NCBI RefSeq assembly: GCF_000423605.1
Contig: NZ_AUIH01000021.1
Coordinates: 22,210 to 86,209 of the forward strand
From: Saccharospirillum impatiens DSM 12546
GTDB taxonomy: Bacteria > Pseudomonadota > Gammaproteobacteria > Pseudomonadales > Natronospirillaceae
Length of the DNA: 64,000 nt
Direction: 5' to 3'
This document shows, piece by piece, positions 19,735 to 30,778 of this stretch. The notes beneath the pieces are model-generated. The model was not told where the DNA came from, ran no database searches, and saw only the letters and a program-made list of their open reading frames with translations. Each line of letters begins with the position of its first letter. Position 1 is the first letter of the stretch. A program made the translations under genes and the position numbers.

Positions 19735-19898
19735 CCGGGTATACCTATCTGGGGTAGTCCGCAACATGGACTAAAACGCCAGGAGCGTTTTAGCATGAGC
19801 GCAGCGAGCCCGGAGGGTGGATCCCATGGAAGGGATCCATATTATGCGGCCTAGGCTCCACGGATGGATTCACGCCGACCCCAGATAGATATACCCGG
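19735..19898 (-). repeat. Palindromic repeat, copy C (164 nt, inverted, with enlarged loop)
   Basis: Outer arms 19735-19754 and 19879-19898 are reverse complements with one mismatch. The core is in the opposite orientation to the other copies (ACGCCGAC on the plus strand, GCCTAGGCTCC, AGTCCGCAACATGG). At the tip of the inner hairpin there are about 71 extra bases (about 19772-19845). They hold two further hairpins: CTAAAACGC-CAGGA-GCGTTTTAG (19771-19793) and TGGATCCC-ATGGAA-GGGATCCA (19818-19839). Together with copy B it fills most of the 504-nt gap between udk and the M32 peptidase gene. Confidence 0.9.
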
Positions 19899-19936
19899 TA
19901 TCCAGCACGAACTCATGTCTCAGAAACAGCCCAACG

Positions 19937-21439
19937 TTAAGCCGCCAAATACCGCTCTTGCAGATGATCCAGGAAGTAATCCGGGTTCAGCACTTCGCCG
20001 GTGGCCTGAGTCATCAGCTCGTCATAGCTCAGGTAGCGGCCTTGCTGCCAGATGTTACGCGACAGCCAGTCGAAAATAGGCGCCAGGTCGAGACGGGCTA
20101 CTCGTTCTGCGGCATCGGGAACGTCTCGCAGCAGTGCGGCGTGTAACTGAGCGGCATTCAGAGCACCCAGGGTGTAGGACGGGAAGTAGCCGATGGCGCC
20201 CATGGGCCAGTGGATGTCCTGCATCGGGCCGTTGCGGTAGTCGCCCCGGGTGTCCAGACCGAGCAGGTCGGTCATGGCCTGGTTCCAGCGCTCGGGGATG
20301 TCTTTTACGCTGGCCTTGCCAAGAATGATGTCCCGCTCCAGTTCGTAGCGCAGAATAACGTGCGACGGGTAAGTCACTTCATCGGCATTCACGCGGATAA
20401 GGCCCGGCTCAACGCGGGTGTACAGCGCATGCAGGTTGTCTGCGGTGAACGCCGGGTCATGGCCCAGATGCTGTTGAACCAGTGGCGCAATGGCTTCAAT
20501 AAAAGTTCGCGAGCGGCCCAGTTGCATCTCGAAGAACAGACTCTGGCTTTCATGCACGCCCATGCCCATGGCTTGGCCAACCGGCTGACTGGTCCACTCG
20601 ACGGGGAGGCCGGTTTCGTAGCGTGAATGACCGGTTTCGTGAATCACCCCCATCAGCCCTTCGATGACGTTGGCTTCGTCGTAGCGTGTGGTAATGCGGC
20701 TATCAGCCGGTACGCCGCCGCTGAAGGGGTGGACGGTCTGGTCGAGGCGGCCGGCCTCGAAATCGAAACCCAGGGTCGACATTAACGCGCGCGCCAACCC
20801 ATCCTGTTGTGAAATGGCGGTGGCTTGTTCCGGTTTTTGCGGTGCGGGCCGCTGTGACTGGCGCTCCAGAATGCGATTCAGGGTGTCCGGCAATTCGGCT
20901 TTCAGCCGGTCGAACACCGGGTCGATGCGACTCATGCGGGTACCGGGGTCAAACTGGTCCATCAGGGCGTCGTAGGCATTGGCATAACCGCGATCCGCGC
21001 CCAGGGCCTCCTGGTAGGCGGCTGCCGCTTCGCCGGCCAAGTCGAAGACTTTCTGTAACAGGGGTTCAAACCCGGCCCAGTCGTTGTTGGGCCGCAGCGT
21101 ACGCCAGGCGTGTTCGCATTCGCTGCTGGCCAGAGACTGCGCCTCAACCAGTGCTTTGGGTATGGCGCGGGTTTGTTGCCAGGTGCGTTTCATTTCGCGC
21201 AAATTGGCCTGCTGCCAGTCACTCAGCCCGCCTTCTTGCTCGGCTTCGCCAAAACGATCGGCCAAGCGCTCATCCTGCAGGATTTCGGTACGCAGGACTG
21301 TCAGCTCGGCCATCGCCTTGCTGCGTGCCGAGTTGCCCTTGGGTGGCATCATCACATGCTGGTCCCAACTCAGCATGGCTTCGGCGTGGCCCAGTTGGGC
21401 CAGGCGATGGAAAGTTTTCTCCAGCGTGGTGTAGCTCAT
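19937..21439 (-). CDS. M32 family metallocarboxypeptidase
   Basis: 500 residues from the ATG at 21439, with GGGGA five bases upstream; a GTG at 21451 is the alternative. Cytoplasmic zinc carboxypeptidase of the Taq/Pfu type that trims C-terminal residues from peptides. The zinc motif HETGH sits in GVIHETGHSRYETGLP, followed by GMGVHESQSLFFEMQLGRS, the family GxHEQSQ-like element, and VTYPSHVILRYELER. The N-terminal ML SWDQ segment (AMLSWDQHVMMPPKG) also fits. Monocistronic, convergent with udk. Confidence 0.93.
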   Translation of the reverse strand: MSYTTLEKTFHRLAQLGHAEAMLSWDQHVMMPPKGNSARSKAMAELTVLRTEILQDERLADRFGEAEQEGGLSDWQQANLREMKRTWQQTRAIPKALVEAQSLASSECEHAWRTLRPNNDWAGFEPLLQKVFDLAGEAAAAYQEALGADRGYANAYDALMDQFDPGTRMSRIDPVFDRLKAELPDTLNRILERQSQRPAPQKPEQATAISQQDGLARALMSTLGFDFEAGRLDQTVHPFSGGVPADSRITTRYDEANVIEGLMGVIHETGHSRYETGLPVEWTSQPVGQAMGMGVHESQSLFFEMQLGRSRTFIEAIAPLVQQHLGHDPAFTADNLHALYTRVEPGLIRVNADEVTYPSHVILRYELERDIILGKASVKDIPERWNQAMTDLLGLDTRGDYRNGPMQDIHWPMGAIGYFPSYTLGALNAAQLHAALLRDVPDAAERVARLDLAPIFDWLSRNIWQQGRYLSYDELMTQATGEVLNPDYFLDHLQERYLAA

Positions 21440-21677
21440 CAGATTCCCCACAATGTCAGTAGCTCCGTTAGGAGGGCCGTATTTTGATGGTTATCGCACC
21501 ATGATCTGACATACGACCTGTGCTGTCACGGGTACAATCGGCCGTTTACCTAACAGATCATGCTCTTTAGCTGGCTGTTAGAGCCAGAAAGGCGCCGCAT
21601 ACACACTTTACCTATCGACACGCTGGTCCCGGTTTTCTATGCTCTGATCCTACCTCTCGCATAATTAAGTAGCTTCC

Positions 21678-22208
21678 ATGTCATCAGAGCCTTGTCTTTG
21701 TGAAAATGCCGCTTCCCGGGTCGCCAGCTACCGCGCCGTGCTGAAATCGATTCGCCAGGCTTTAAGGATGGTGGCAATGCTGGTTGCTCTAACAGCACCA
21801 GCCTGGGCTGAGCCTCTGTTGATCACCGGGCCAGACGGGGAATACCGCTTCAGTCAGCAAGACATTCTCGCGCTATCGGACCAGGAAGTGGTTACCGAAA
21901 CACCCTGGACCGATGGCGAACTGACCTTTCGTGGAGCGCCACTGTCTTCGGTGCTCTCTGAGGCGGGTATTGAGGGAGGTTGGATCAATGCCCGGGGATT
22001 GAATAATTATTCCATCAACTTACCGGTTAATCAGGTATTGGCAGCACAGGCTTTTCTGGCCGTACACTTGAATGGCGAACTGATGCGGATCAAGGACAAG
22101 GGCCCGTTCTGGATCATCTTCCCCTGGGATGAACATCCCGATTTACTGACGCGAAATGTCCGGTCCTGGTCGGTCTGGCAGCTGCAGTCGTTGGACGTAC
22201 TGGACTGA
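21678..22208 (+). CDS. Periplasmic sulfite-oxidase-fold (molybdopterin-binding-like) protein
   Basis: 176 residues as given; the true start may be the GTG at 21738 or an ATG near 21768, since the signal peptide core (MLVALTAPAWA) ends near residue 44. The mature part resembles the oxidoreductase molybdopterin-binding fold: FSQQDILALSDQEVVTETPW, LTFRGAPLSSVLSEAGI, a NNYSINLPVNQ strand, and a GPFWIIFPWDEHP segment. The conserved cofactor-ligand cysteine region of true sulfite oxidases is not evident. It ends 3 nt before a membrane hybrid kinase gene, so a role as periplasmic sensor partner is plausible but inferred. Confidence 0.65.
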   Translation: MSSEPCLCENAASRVASYRAVLKSIRQALRMVAMLVALTAPAWAEPLLITGPDGEYRFSQQDILALSDQEVVTETPWTDGELTFRGAPLSSVLSEAGIEGGWINARGLNNYSINLPVNQVLAAQAFLAVHLNGELMRIKDKGPFWIIFPWDEHPDLLTRNVRSWSVWQLQSLDVLD

Positions 22209-22211
22209 ACC

Positions 22212-24005
<1,794 letters not shown>

Positions 24006-25490
24006 TGGTGTCGTAAAGCCCGTCGCCAGACCAGGCGTCTTCAACACCGCTGTCGATTGAGGGGTTGTCGTTCACCTCGATGATGTAAACGTCTTCACCG
24101 CGTTGCTTTAAATCCACGCCATACAGGCCGTCACCAAATGCACTGGCCACATCCAGCGCGGCTTTCAACACAACACGCGGCGCTTCATGCGTCGGTACGG
24201 TTTCAAAGCCACCGCTTTGTTGGCTGGGTTTGGCAGAGTGGTTGTAGATCTGCCAGTGCCCTTTGGCCATGAAATAACGACAAGCGTAAATAGCCCGGCC
24301 ATTCAGCACGCCAATGCGCCAGTCGTAGTCGGTCGGTACATAAGCCTGAGCGAGAATGATGGCACTTTGCTTCAGCAACTCATCGGCCGTCTTTTTCAAA
24401 CTCGCCTGATCCGTCACCTTGACCACGCCCTTGGAAAACGAGCCATCCGGAATTTTGATCACCATGGGGAAGCCGAGCGAGGCCTCCAGATCCGCCAGTA
24501 CACTGTGTTGTGTCGAGGTAATGGCCCGGCTGTTGGGTGCCGGCAGATGCCGGGTACGTATCAGGTCAGCCAGGTATATTTTATTGGTGCAGCGTAAAAT
24601 GCTGTCCGGGTCGTCCATCACCACCATGCCTTCGTGGGCCGCTTTACGCGAAAACCGGTAGGTGTGATGGTTCACGTTTGTCGTCTCGCGAATAAACAGA
24701 GCATCGTACTCCGCCAGGCGGTAGTAATCGGACGGCTGAATAAAGTCGACATCCATGCCATGGCGATGCGCGGCGCGCTCAAACTTTTTCAGTGCACCCT
24801 TATCACTCGGCGGTGTCGTTTCTTTATCGTTGATCAGAATCGCCAGGTCGTAACGGTAGCGACGCTGAGCACGGGGGGCACGCCAGACTTTCTTGGAAAA
24901 CCGCTCCAGGCTTTCTGCAAACACCCCTTCTTCCGGCTCGGTCAGCGAATGCAAACCCAGCGCTTTGATGGACGCCAGTTGCCAGTTGGTTTTCTTCTGA
25001 ACCGTGACCTGCAGGATCGGCACCGGGAATCGCTCGAACAGCTGTCTTGACGCCTCTGCCAAACCGGGAAACTCACACTGTCCAAAATAGATGTTCCATC
25101 GCCAGCGCGTCTCGGCACCGGCCAGGGTATTCAGCGGTTTTTGAATGCTGTGATCCAGAACCCCATATACCGCCGGCTGGGCCAGATCGGTCAGCGTTTT
25201 CACCGAGGGAATCACCTTGTGACCACGCGCCTCAGCCAACAGCGAGACATAGTAGCCCCGGCTCTGATACTGATAATTTCGGCACAGGTTGATAATACGG
25301 TGCGGTGTCAGCAGCGACTCGTCGATATATCGCTGCGCAGAAGTAACCTCGTCTGAAGGGTAGTAAGCTTTCCAGTCAGAATCGCGGTCAATTACCAGTT
25401 TTAACGTAGTCACAAGGGGTCCATGCATGAAATTCTGTTATTAAGGAACGGCGCCAGCGAGTTCATCAGAACGCGACGGAAAACCGCAAA

Positions 25491-25519
25491 AGTAGCACCG
25501 CTATTGCAAGGTTTGACAA
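25491..25519 (-). promoter_or_regulatory. Possible sigma-70 promoter of the RimK-like gene
   Basis: On the minus strand TTGTCA is followed after 17 nt by TGCTACT, an extended but weak -10. It lies about 80 nt upstream of the start. The rest of the 347-nt divergent region (25429-25775) shows no gene and no clear operator. Confidence 0.3.
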
Positions 25520-25775
25520 CGAAGCTCTGGGCTAGCGGGCACCATGAACAGTGACAGAGCTTTCCGAATGGCCCACTAAAGTCCTTTATCAATCCTGTCT
25601 TGCCGGGGAAAACGGGTGACGATCACACCGGTCCCGCAGGCGATGAAAGTGTGCGCCAGCTTGCCAGAAACGCAAGCACTCTGAGCCGTAAATTAATGGA
25701 AATCCACCCTCTGCTGGCCGCTTTTTTACCCTAGTCTATAGCGGTTCGTTCATCCACCCGCCAGGAACCACTTCT

Positions 25776-26879
25776 ATGCTAATTCGGCTTGCCCGTCCAG
25801 CCGACCTCGGTGCCCTCGTTACACTCGAAAATCAATGTTTCGACTACGACCAGATCAGTCGTCGCAGCTTTCAGCGCTTCCTGCGTCAACCCCAGGATCG
25901 ATTGTTGATCGCAGAAAACGATACCGGCGCCCTGCTGGGCTACGGCCTTCTGTTGCATCGCAGGGGTACCGTACTGGCACGAATATATTCGCTGGCCGTA
26001 TCGCCCGAAGCGCGAGGGATGGGCCTTGGCAAGCAACTGTTACAGGCACTGGAAACCGAAGCCATCGAGACCCAATGTCGCTTCGTGCGACTGGAAGTGC
26101 GCGATGGCAACGCGGCCGCCCTCGCCCTTTACCAGGCCCAGGGCTATAAAATACTGCACCGGCGCAGTGGCTATTACGTCGACGGTGGTGATGCGTTTGT
26201 GTTGGAAAAAAGGCTGCACAGCCAGCTGCCTCAACACCCGGTACGCCCTTACTATGCCCAGTCGACGCCCTTTACCTGCGGGCCAGCTGCCATGATGATG
26301 GCATTAAACCACCTGGACCCGGCCCAGCCGATGACCCGGGCGCAGGAGATTCAACTCTGGCGCGAAGCCACCACCGTGTACATGACCACCGGTCTTGGCG
26401 GCACGTCACCCCTGGGTCTGGCACTGTCGGCACACCGGCGTGGATTCGAGGCCGAAGTCTGGGCAAGCCACCTTGACCCCCCGTTCATCGACAGCGTGCG
26501 CGTGGCAGACAAGCGTCAGGTGATGATTGAGGTTCACGAGCAGTTCATGGAAGAAGCCCGGGCCCGCGGCATCGGCTTGCACCCGCGCGTGCTGATGGCC
26601 AGTCAGGTCAGTGATCTGCGCAAGGCCGGGTGGCAAATACTGGTGTTAATCAGCACCTGGCGACTCAATCGCAACAAGGCTCCCCATTGGGTCTGGTGGG
26701 TCGGCGAAGACGACCACTATGCTTACCTAAACGACCCTGAAATTGATGAAGACGAAGACCAGTCGGCCACCGACAACCAGTTCATGCCGGTCCCCCTTGA
26801 GGCAATGGATGCCATGACCCGCTATGGCAAGCAACGATTCAGGGCCGCTGTGCTGATACGCAATACCAGTGCACTGTAA
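25776..26879 (+). CDS. GNAT acetyltransferase fused to C39-like cysteine peptidase
   Basis: 367 residues in two domains. Residues 1-145 form a GNAT acetyltransferase with the acetyl-CoA loop VSPEARGMGLGKQLLQALE and the RLEVRDGNAAALALYQAQGY motif usual for RimI-like enzymes. Residues about 155-360 are a peptidase_C39-like domain with the Cys in STPFTCGPAAMMMALN and the His/Asp in DDHYAYLNDPE. No transmembrane or signal segment, so cytoplasmic. This fusion is a known family architecture of unknown function. It is divergent from the RimK-like ligase; the pair may modify and process a peptide or protein terminus (inference). Confidence 0.88.
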   Translation: MLIRLARPADLGALVTLENQCFDYDQISRRSFQRFLRQPQDRLLIAENDTGALLGYGLLLHRRGTVLARIYSLAVSPEARGMGLGKQLLQALETEAIETQCRFVRLEVRDGNAAALALYQAQGYKILHRRSGYYVDGGDAFVLEKRLHSQLPQHPVRPYYAQSTPFTCGPAAMMMALNHLDPAQPMTRAQEIQLWREATTVYMTTGLGGTSPLGLALSAHRRGFEAEVWASHLDPPFIDSVRVADKRQVMIEVHEQFMEEARARGIGLHPRVLMASQVSDLRKAGWQILVLISTWRLNRNKAPHWVWWVGEDDHYAYLNDPEIDEDEDQSATDNQFMPVPLEAMDAMTRYGKQRFRAAVLIRNTSAL

Positions 26880-27020
26880 AGTCCATACCAGGCCCGACGG
26901 GCAAGGCCGTCGGCCACTGCTTTCATCCTAAGCCTGTCAAAGGGCCATGTGGTCAATCACCCGCCACCGTACACCCAAAGTTTCCTGATTGGTTGGTCTC
27001 TAAAACTTCGTGTCTTTTTT

Positions 27021-27043
27021 ACATACCATACGGTATTGTATGT
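27021..27043. promoter_or_regulatory. Putative TetR-family operator
   Basis: Imperfect 23-bp palindrome ACATACCATACGGTATTGTATG..., centred at about 27032, between candidate promoter and RBS of the DUF6463-tetR-membrane gene operon. The ATACnnTACGGTAT-like form is common for AcrR/TetR operators. Autoregulation by the TetR protein encoded downstream is the likely meaning. Confidence 0.65.
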
Positions 27044-27066
27044 TTTATAAATCTGAGGAGCAGCAA

Positions 27067-27465
27067 ATGAAACTCTATAAGCACAGTGGCTGGCTACTGA
27101 TCGCGATAGGCGTTCTACACAATACCATTGGCGTGTTGATGGGATGGTCCATTTTGGCCGGCATTGTCGCCGATGGCGGCTGGAACAGCATCGAAACAGC
27201 CGGGCTAATCGACTTTTCACGCAGCGCTATTCTCTGGTTCCTGGTGACCGGGTTTTTCTGGATGTTGCTTGGCGGGTTGATGCAGGCCTGGTTGCGCGTT
27301 ACCACTGAGGCCTTGCCAAAAACGCTGGGATGGGGGCTGACCGCCGCCGGGGGGATCGTGGCCTTTCTGTTACCGGTATCCGGTGCCTGGCTATTCATTC
27401 TGCTGGGCTTACTGGTGGTTTATGGGTCGCCTGAACCCGCACAGCCAGCACCGGCGGCTGTATGA
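27067..27465 (+). CDS. DUF6463 family membrane protein
   Basis: 132 residues from the ATG at 27067 (GAGGAG eight bases upstream). Four predicted transmembrane helices, starting SGWLLIAIGVLHNTIGVLMGW; the LHNTIG and FSRSAILWFLVTGFFWMLLGG segments fit DUF6463. No function is known. First gene of a three-gene operon with a TetR regulator: its last four bases overlap the regulator's start (27462). Confidence 0.8.
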   Translation: MKLYKHSGWLLIAIGVLHNTIGVLMGWSILAGIVADGGWNSIETAGLIDFSRSAILWFLVTGFFWMLLGGLMQAWLRVTTEALPKTLGWGLTAAGGIVAFLLPVSGAWLFILLGLLVVYGSPEPAQPAPAAV

Positions 27466-28010
27466 AAATCAGCCGTGAAGACTGGCTCGCCAGGGGTTTA
27501 AAGCTGCTCGCCGTTCATGGCCCGGATGAGATCAAGATTGACCGGCTATGCGCGCACCTAAAGGTGACTAAAGGTTCGTTTTATCACTACTTTGCGAACC
27601 GACAGGCCTTTATTGATGAACTGCTGGCCTTCTGGTTAAAACAAGACACCGAAGACATCATCACATCACTGGCAGATATCGCTGACCCTGGCGCACGCAG
27701 CGATGCACTCAACGCCATTATTCATCAGTCAGACCTGAAACCGGAGATGGCCTTGCGTTCCTGGGGGCGAGAAGAACCCGCAGTGGCTGAGGCTGTGGCT
27801 CTGGTCGATCAACGCCGCCTCGATTACCTGACGCGATTGATCAGCGAGCAAACCGGCTCAACTGATCAGGCCAGTGTGCTTGCCAAACTGGCTTATGCCC
27901 ATTTTGTCGGGTGTCAGGTATTGGGCGATCTGGTCAGCCAGGAAGAATGGGTCAGTATGGATCGATTACTCAACGAGATGGTGTTGAACCAGTTAGGAGG
28001 CCGCTCATGA
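27462..28010 (+). CDS. TetR/AcrR family transcriptional regulator
   Basis: 182 residues. N-terminal helix-turn-helix: GLKLLAVHGPDEIKIDRLCAHL then VTKGSFYHYFANRQAFIDELL, a textbook TetR recognition region. The C-terminal ligand-binding part is helical and undefined. The start overlaps the DUF6463 gene and the stop overlaps the next gene (ATGA), so all three are translationally coupled. Probably binds the palindrome at 27021 and represses the operon until a ligand appears. Confidence 0.9.
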   Translation: MKISREDWLARGLKLLAVHGPDEIKIDRLCAHLKVTKGSFYHYFANRQAFIDELLAFWLKQDTEDIITSLADIADPGARSDALNAIIHQSDLKPEMALRSWGREEPAVAEAVALVDQRRLDYLTRLISEQTGSTDQASVLAKLAYAHFVGCQVLGDLVSQEEWVSMDRLLNEMVLNQLGGRS

Positions 28011-28405
28011 CACTCTGGTTGTTTGCAGCCCTACTGAACAGTGCGGCGAGTCTGACTCACATTGCCATCATTGTCGGGGGGCCAAACTGGTATCGCTTTT
28101 TCGGTGCCGGTGAAGCAATGGCGACGATGGCAGAGCACAAACATCCGTGGCCTGCGGTGATGACATCGGGCATTGCTGTTGCTTTGATGATCGCCGCAGC
28201 CTATTGCCTCGCGTTGGGAGAGTACATCCGCCCGCTGCCTTTTATGACATTGATCGGCCTCTTCATTACCGGCGTGTATACGCTTCGCGGGCTGTTACCG
28301 TTACTGGCGATGGGATTTGTGCCCAGCCTCAGAACGTCCTTCATTATCTGGTCGTCCTTGATTTGCGCGGGCGTTGCGCTGATACATGGCTTGGCGTGGT
28401 TATGA
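28007..28405 (+). CDS. Small integral membrane protein in the tetR operon
   Basis: 132 residues from the ATG that overlaps the tetR stop. Four hydrophobic helices: LWLFAALLNSAASLTHIAII, VMTSGIAVALMIAAAYCLAL, a TLIGLFITGVYTLRGLLPLL helix and a last one ending at LIHGLAWL. Polar loop with GPNWYRFFGAGEAM. Same size and topology as the DUF6463 protein in the operon. No function is recognised. Confidence 0.8.
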   Translation: MTLWLFAALLNSAASLTHIAIIVGGPNWYRFFGAGEAMATMAEHKHPWPAVMTSGIAVALMIAAAYCLALGEYIRPLPFMTLIGLFITGVYTLRGLLPLLAMGFVPSLRTSFIIWSSLICAGVALIHGLAWL

Positions 28406-28466
28406 AGGTGGGAATTCGCCAACATGTAACCCAGGGGTCACCGTTGGCTCTTGAAGCGTTGCCCGT

Positions 28467-29417
28467 TTATCGATCGTTTGCCTGCCAGGCCTGCCAGGCA
28501 CTTCGGTAGCGGTCGCCCTGCTCGTCAGCCAGTTGATTGGCCGTTCTGGCGGGTTCAGCGGCGGCGGCATAATTATGCTGACGCATCAGCGCCCAGGCCA
28601 GGTTGTGGTGCGCTGCAGCGCTGTCGGGGTTCAGGCTCAGAGCCGCTTCATAGGCGTGCTCGGCCGCTTCAAAGTTCTGCTGGCGGTATCGGGCATTACC
28701 CAGCCCCATCCAGGCGATCAGTTGCTTTGGCCAGCGCTCCGTGGCTGCCTGGTAAGCCCATGCGGCCGCTTCATACTGTTCGGCTTGCTCAAGCCCGGCC
28801 GTTGCTTCCAGGTAGGCGGAAGGCTCCGGATTCGAAGGGAACTCGCCTGGCCGGTGCATGGTCATCGCCCAATAATCACCACCGCGCCATTCCAGTTCAA
28901 ACCGCCTAAAGGTACGACCTAGCCCGGCTGAGGTACCCGAATGCAGTAGCATTTCCTGTTCGGTCAGGTCGTAGCCAACAACAACGGCATAGTGCCAGAC
29001 CGGGTAAAAGCCAAAGCCGAGATTTTGAAAAACAAGCACCGGATGGCCAGCATCGACCTGCTCAAGCAAGGTGCTAAAACGGGTGTCGTGCACATAGGGA
29101 AGCAGGCCCTGGCGACGGGTAGCCGCCAGCATTTCCGCCTGCAAACTGCCCTGACGGGATTCAATAAATACCTGATCGACCAACGCTTCAGGCTGCACCG
29201 CCTTGCCCTGGTTGCTCATCAGCATCGCCAGAGTGGCCGGCCCGCACTGATAGGTTTGCTGGGGAAAAAACGGTACATCCTCCAACAGAACCTGATCAGA
29301 CAAGCCCGTTGTGGCCGAATCGGTGCTTAACTGCTCATACTGTAGGGGCCCGCTGGCACAACCGGTTAAGAAGCCGGCCGCTACCAATAGCGACCAGCCC
29401 ACTAGCCTCGGCAACAC
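28467..29417 (-). CDS. PA2778-type C39 cysteine peptidase lipoprotein with TPR repeats
   Basis: 316 residues from a GTG. N-terminal lipoprotein signal with lipobox LTGC (Cys about 20). Then a C39-like peptidase domain: catalytic Cys in FFPQQTYQCGPATLAML and His in FYPVWHYAVVVGYD. The last 100 residues hold TPR-like helices (NARYRQQNFEAAEHAYEAAL, then HHNLAWALMRQHNYAAAAEP). It matches the PA2778 family. It starts 3 nt after the PA2779-like gene ends, the conserved pair arrangement. Probably an outer- or inner-membrane-attached peptidase; substrate unknown. Confidence 0.87.
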   Translation of the reverse strand: MLPRLVGWSLLVAAGFLTGCASGPLQYEQLSTDSATTGLSDQVLLEDVPFFPQQTYQCGPATLAMLMSNQGKAVQPEALVDQVFIESRQGSLQAEMLAATRRQGLLPYVHDTRFSTLLEQVDAGHPVLVFQNLGFGFYPVWHYAVVVGYDLTEQEMLLHSGTSAGLGRTFRRFELEWRGGDYWAMTMHRPGEFPSNPEPSAYLEATAGLEQAEQYEAAAWAYQAATERWPKQLIAWMGLGNARYRQQNFEAAEHAYEAALSLNPDSAAAHHNLAWALMRQHNYAAAAEPARTANQLADEQGDRYRSAWQAWQANDR

Positions 29418-29420
29418 GGT

Positions 29421-29774
29421 TCAGCGCAATAGAATGATCAGAATGATAACCAGCAGGATCAGGGTGACGCTGCCACCCGCTGGCTCGTCATCAATGTGCT
29501 GAGACAAATGTTGCAGCTCGGTATCGGTCAGTGCGGCAACGCGGTCTGAGGCCTCATCGGCAGAGATGCCATAGTCGATCAACTTTTGCTGCACATCCCC
29601 ACGAGCAATCAGAGAATGCAGGTCATCCCGGGTAAGCCTGCCATTTTGCTCCTGCAACAGGGTTTCGGTCCCCACAATATCGGCTACGGCCAGATGCGAG
29701 CCCAAACTGCCGACCACTAGCGTGGTGACCATTGTCACGACGGTAATCCAGCGAGGAATTCTTTTGGTGTTCAT
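29421..29774 (-). CDS. PA2779 family protein
   Basis: 117 residues from the ATG at 29774 with AGGAG seven bases upstream. Signal peptide or anchor around 10-33 (TVVTMVTTLVVGSLGSHLAVA), a small helical domain with RDDLHSLIARGDVQQKLIDYG and VAALTDTELQHLSQHID, and a C-terminal transmembrane helix VTLILLVIILIILLR. Always paired with a PA2778-type peptidase in related bacteria, as here. A candidate substrate or partner of that peptidase (inference). Confidence 0.82.
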   Translation of the reverse strand: MNTKRIPRWITVVTMVTTLVVGSLGSHLAVADIVGTETLLQEQNGRLTRDDLHSLIARGDVQQKLIDYGISADEASDRVAALTDTELQHLSQHIDDEPAGGSVTLILLVIILIILLR

Positions 29775-29971
29775 GAATGACTCCTTCGTATTGGCAATAT
29801 GCCTGCCCGACTCTAGCAGGTTGTCCGCAGACCTTCCTGACTTTTTATACAGAGCCACCACGCATTAAGGTGTCGCGGCGTGACGCTAAACCCAAATCCA
29901 ACAAAGCGTCTCATTCTTTGCTAACCTGCAGTGAAAAATACAGTTTCAACACTCAGGTACCCAAGCCCAGT

Positions 29972-30439
29972 ATGTCAAACTCCGGCAAACCCTCAAAAAG
30001 TTCAAAAAACACAGCGCCCAAAAAAACCAGCCCAGCCCGACGTTTGCGCAGCCTGAAACGCTGGAGCATCAGTCTGGTCGTATTAGCAGCCCTGGGAGCG
30101 GCTCTGTTTTTCTATTCGCAACTGGCCGCCCAGGAGCGAGACCTGAGTGTGATCGGCAACGGCACACCGACGATTGTTCAGGTCATGGATACAGGCTGTC
30201 GGTTGTGTCAGCAGCTGCAACGAAATTCCAAATCCGCTCTGCGCCCTTTCAACGACGATGTTCAATGGCGTGTTGCCAACATAGACACGGTTGAAGGCCT
30301 GGCATTTGCCCGTCGGCAAGGGGTTGAGCACGTGACGCTGGTCTTGTTCGACAGCCGCGGACGGCGCGTCCGGGTTATATCCGGTGTTAGCAGCAGCGAG
30401 ACACTTAGCCCCATATTTGAAGACCTGGCTTCCCGATAA
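29972..30439 (+). CDS. Membrane-anchored thioredoxin-like protein
   Basis: 155 residues from the ATG at 29972; longer in-frame versions exist but lack support. A basic, Ser/Lys-rich N-tail of about 30 residues, one transmembrane helix (ISLVVLAALGAALFFYSQLA), then a thioredoxin-fold domain with the CxxC motif DTGCRLCQQL and a VTLVLFDSRGRRVRV strand. Orientation suggests the CxxC is periplasmic, so a disulfide-handling role is likely. Divergent from the PA2779-PA2778 pair. Confidence 0.65.
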   Translation: MSNSGKPSKSSKNTAPKKTSPARRLRSLKRWSISLVVLAALGAALFFYSQLAAQERDLSVIGNGTPTIVQVMDTGCRLCQQLQRNSKSALRPFNDDVQWRVANIDTVEGLAFARRQGVEHVTLVLFDSRGRRVRVISGVSSSETLSPIFEDLASR

Positions 30440-30778
30440 GACAGCCGTCGTTAAGTTTTGTAACCACAGCGGGGCCAGCCAACAACGTTCGCACCTGGCC
30501 ACCCGTGGCCTTTAGGCGGTAGCTTCAGCTGTATCGCTCAAGCGTCTCATCCCGGGCCAGGGTCTCGGTCTGCTCTGCGAAAGAGTAGCAACCCGGTTTC
30601 TGATCAATAAATATCTGGAGATAAAAGGCCCAGTCGGCTGGCCCCGGCTGAAAAAGGAGTACGAGGTGCCGTTTGGGTTTAAACACTGACGAAACCAAAA
30701 CCGAACGAAGCAACCCTTTACCGTCTACAACGGGAATGTGTGTCCAATCAGACAAACACTGTCGTTAAAGTGGACGGT

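Noticed and set aside
30525..30755. Minus-strand frame of 76 codons with protein-like composition
   Set aside because: No recognisable motif, no good ribosome site, and it lies in a decayed region next to a flavoprotein remnant. Left out as a gene.
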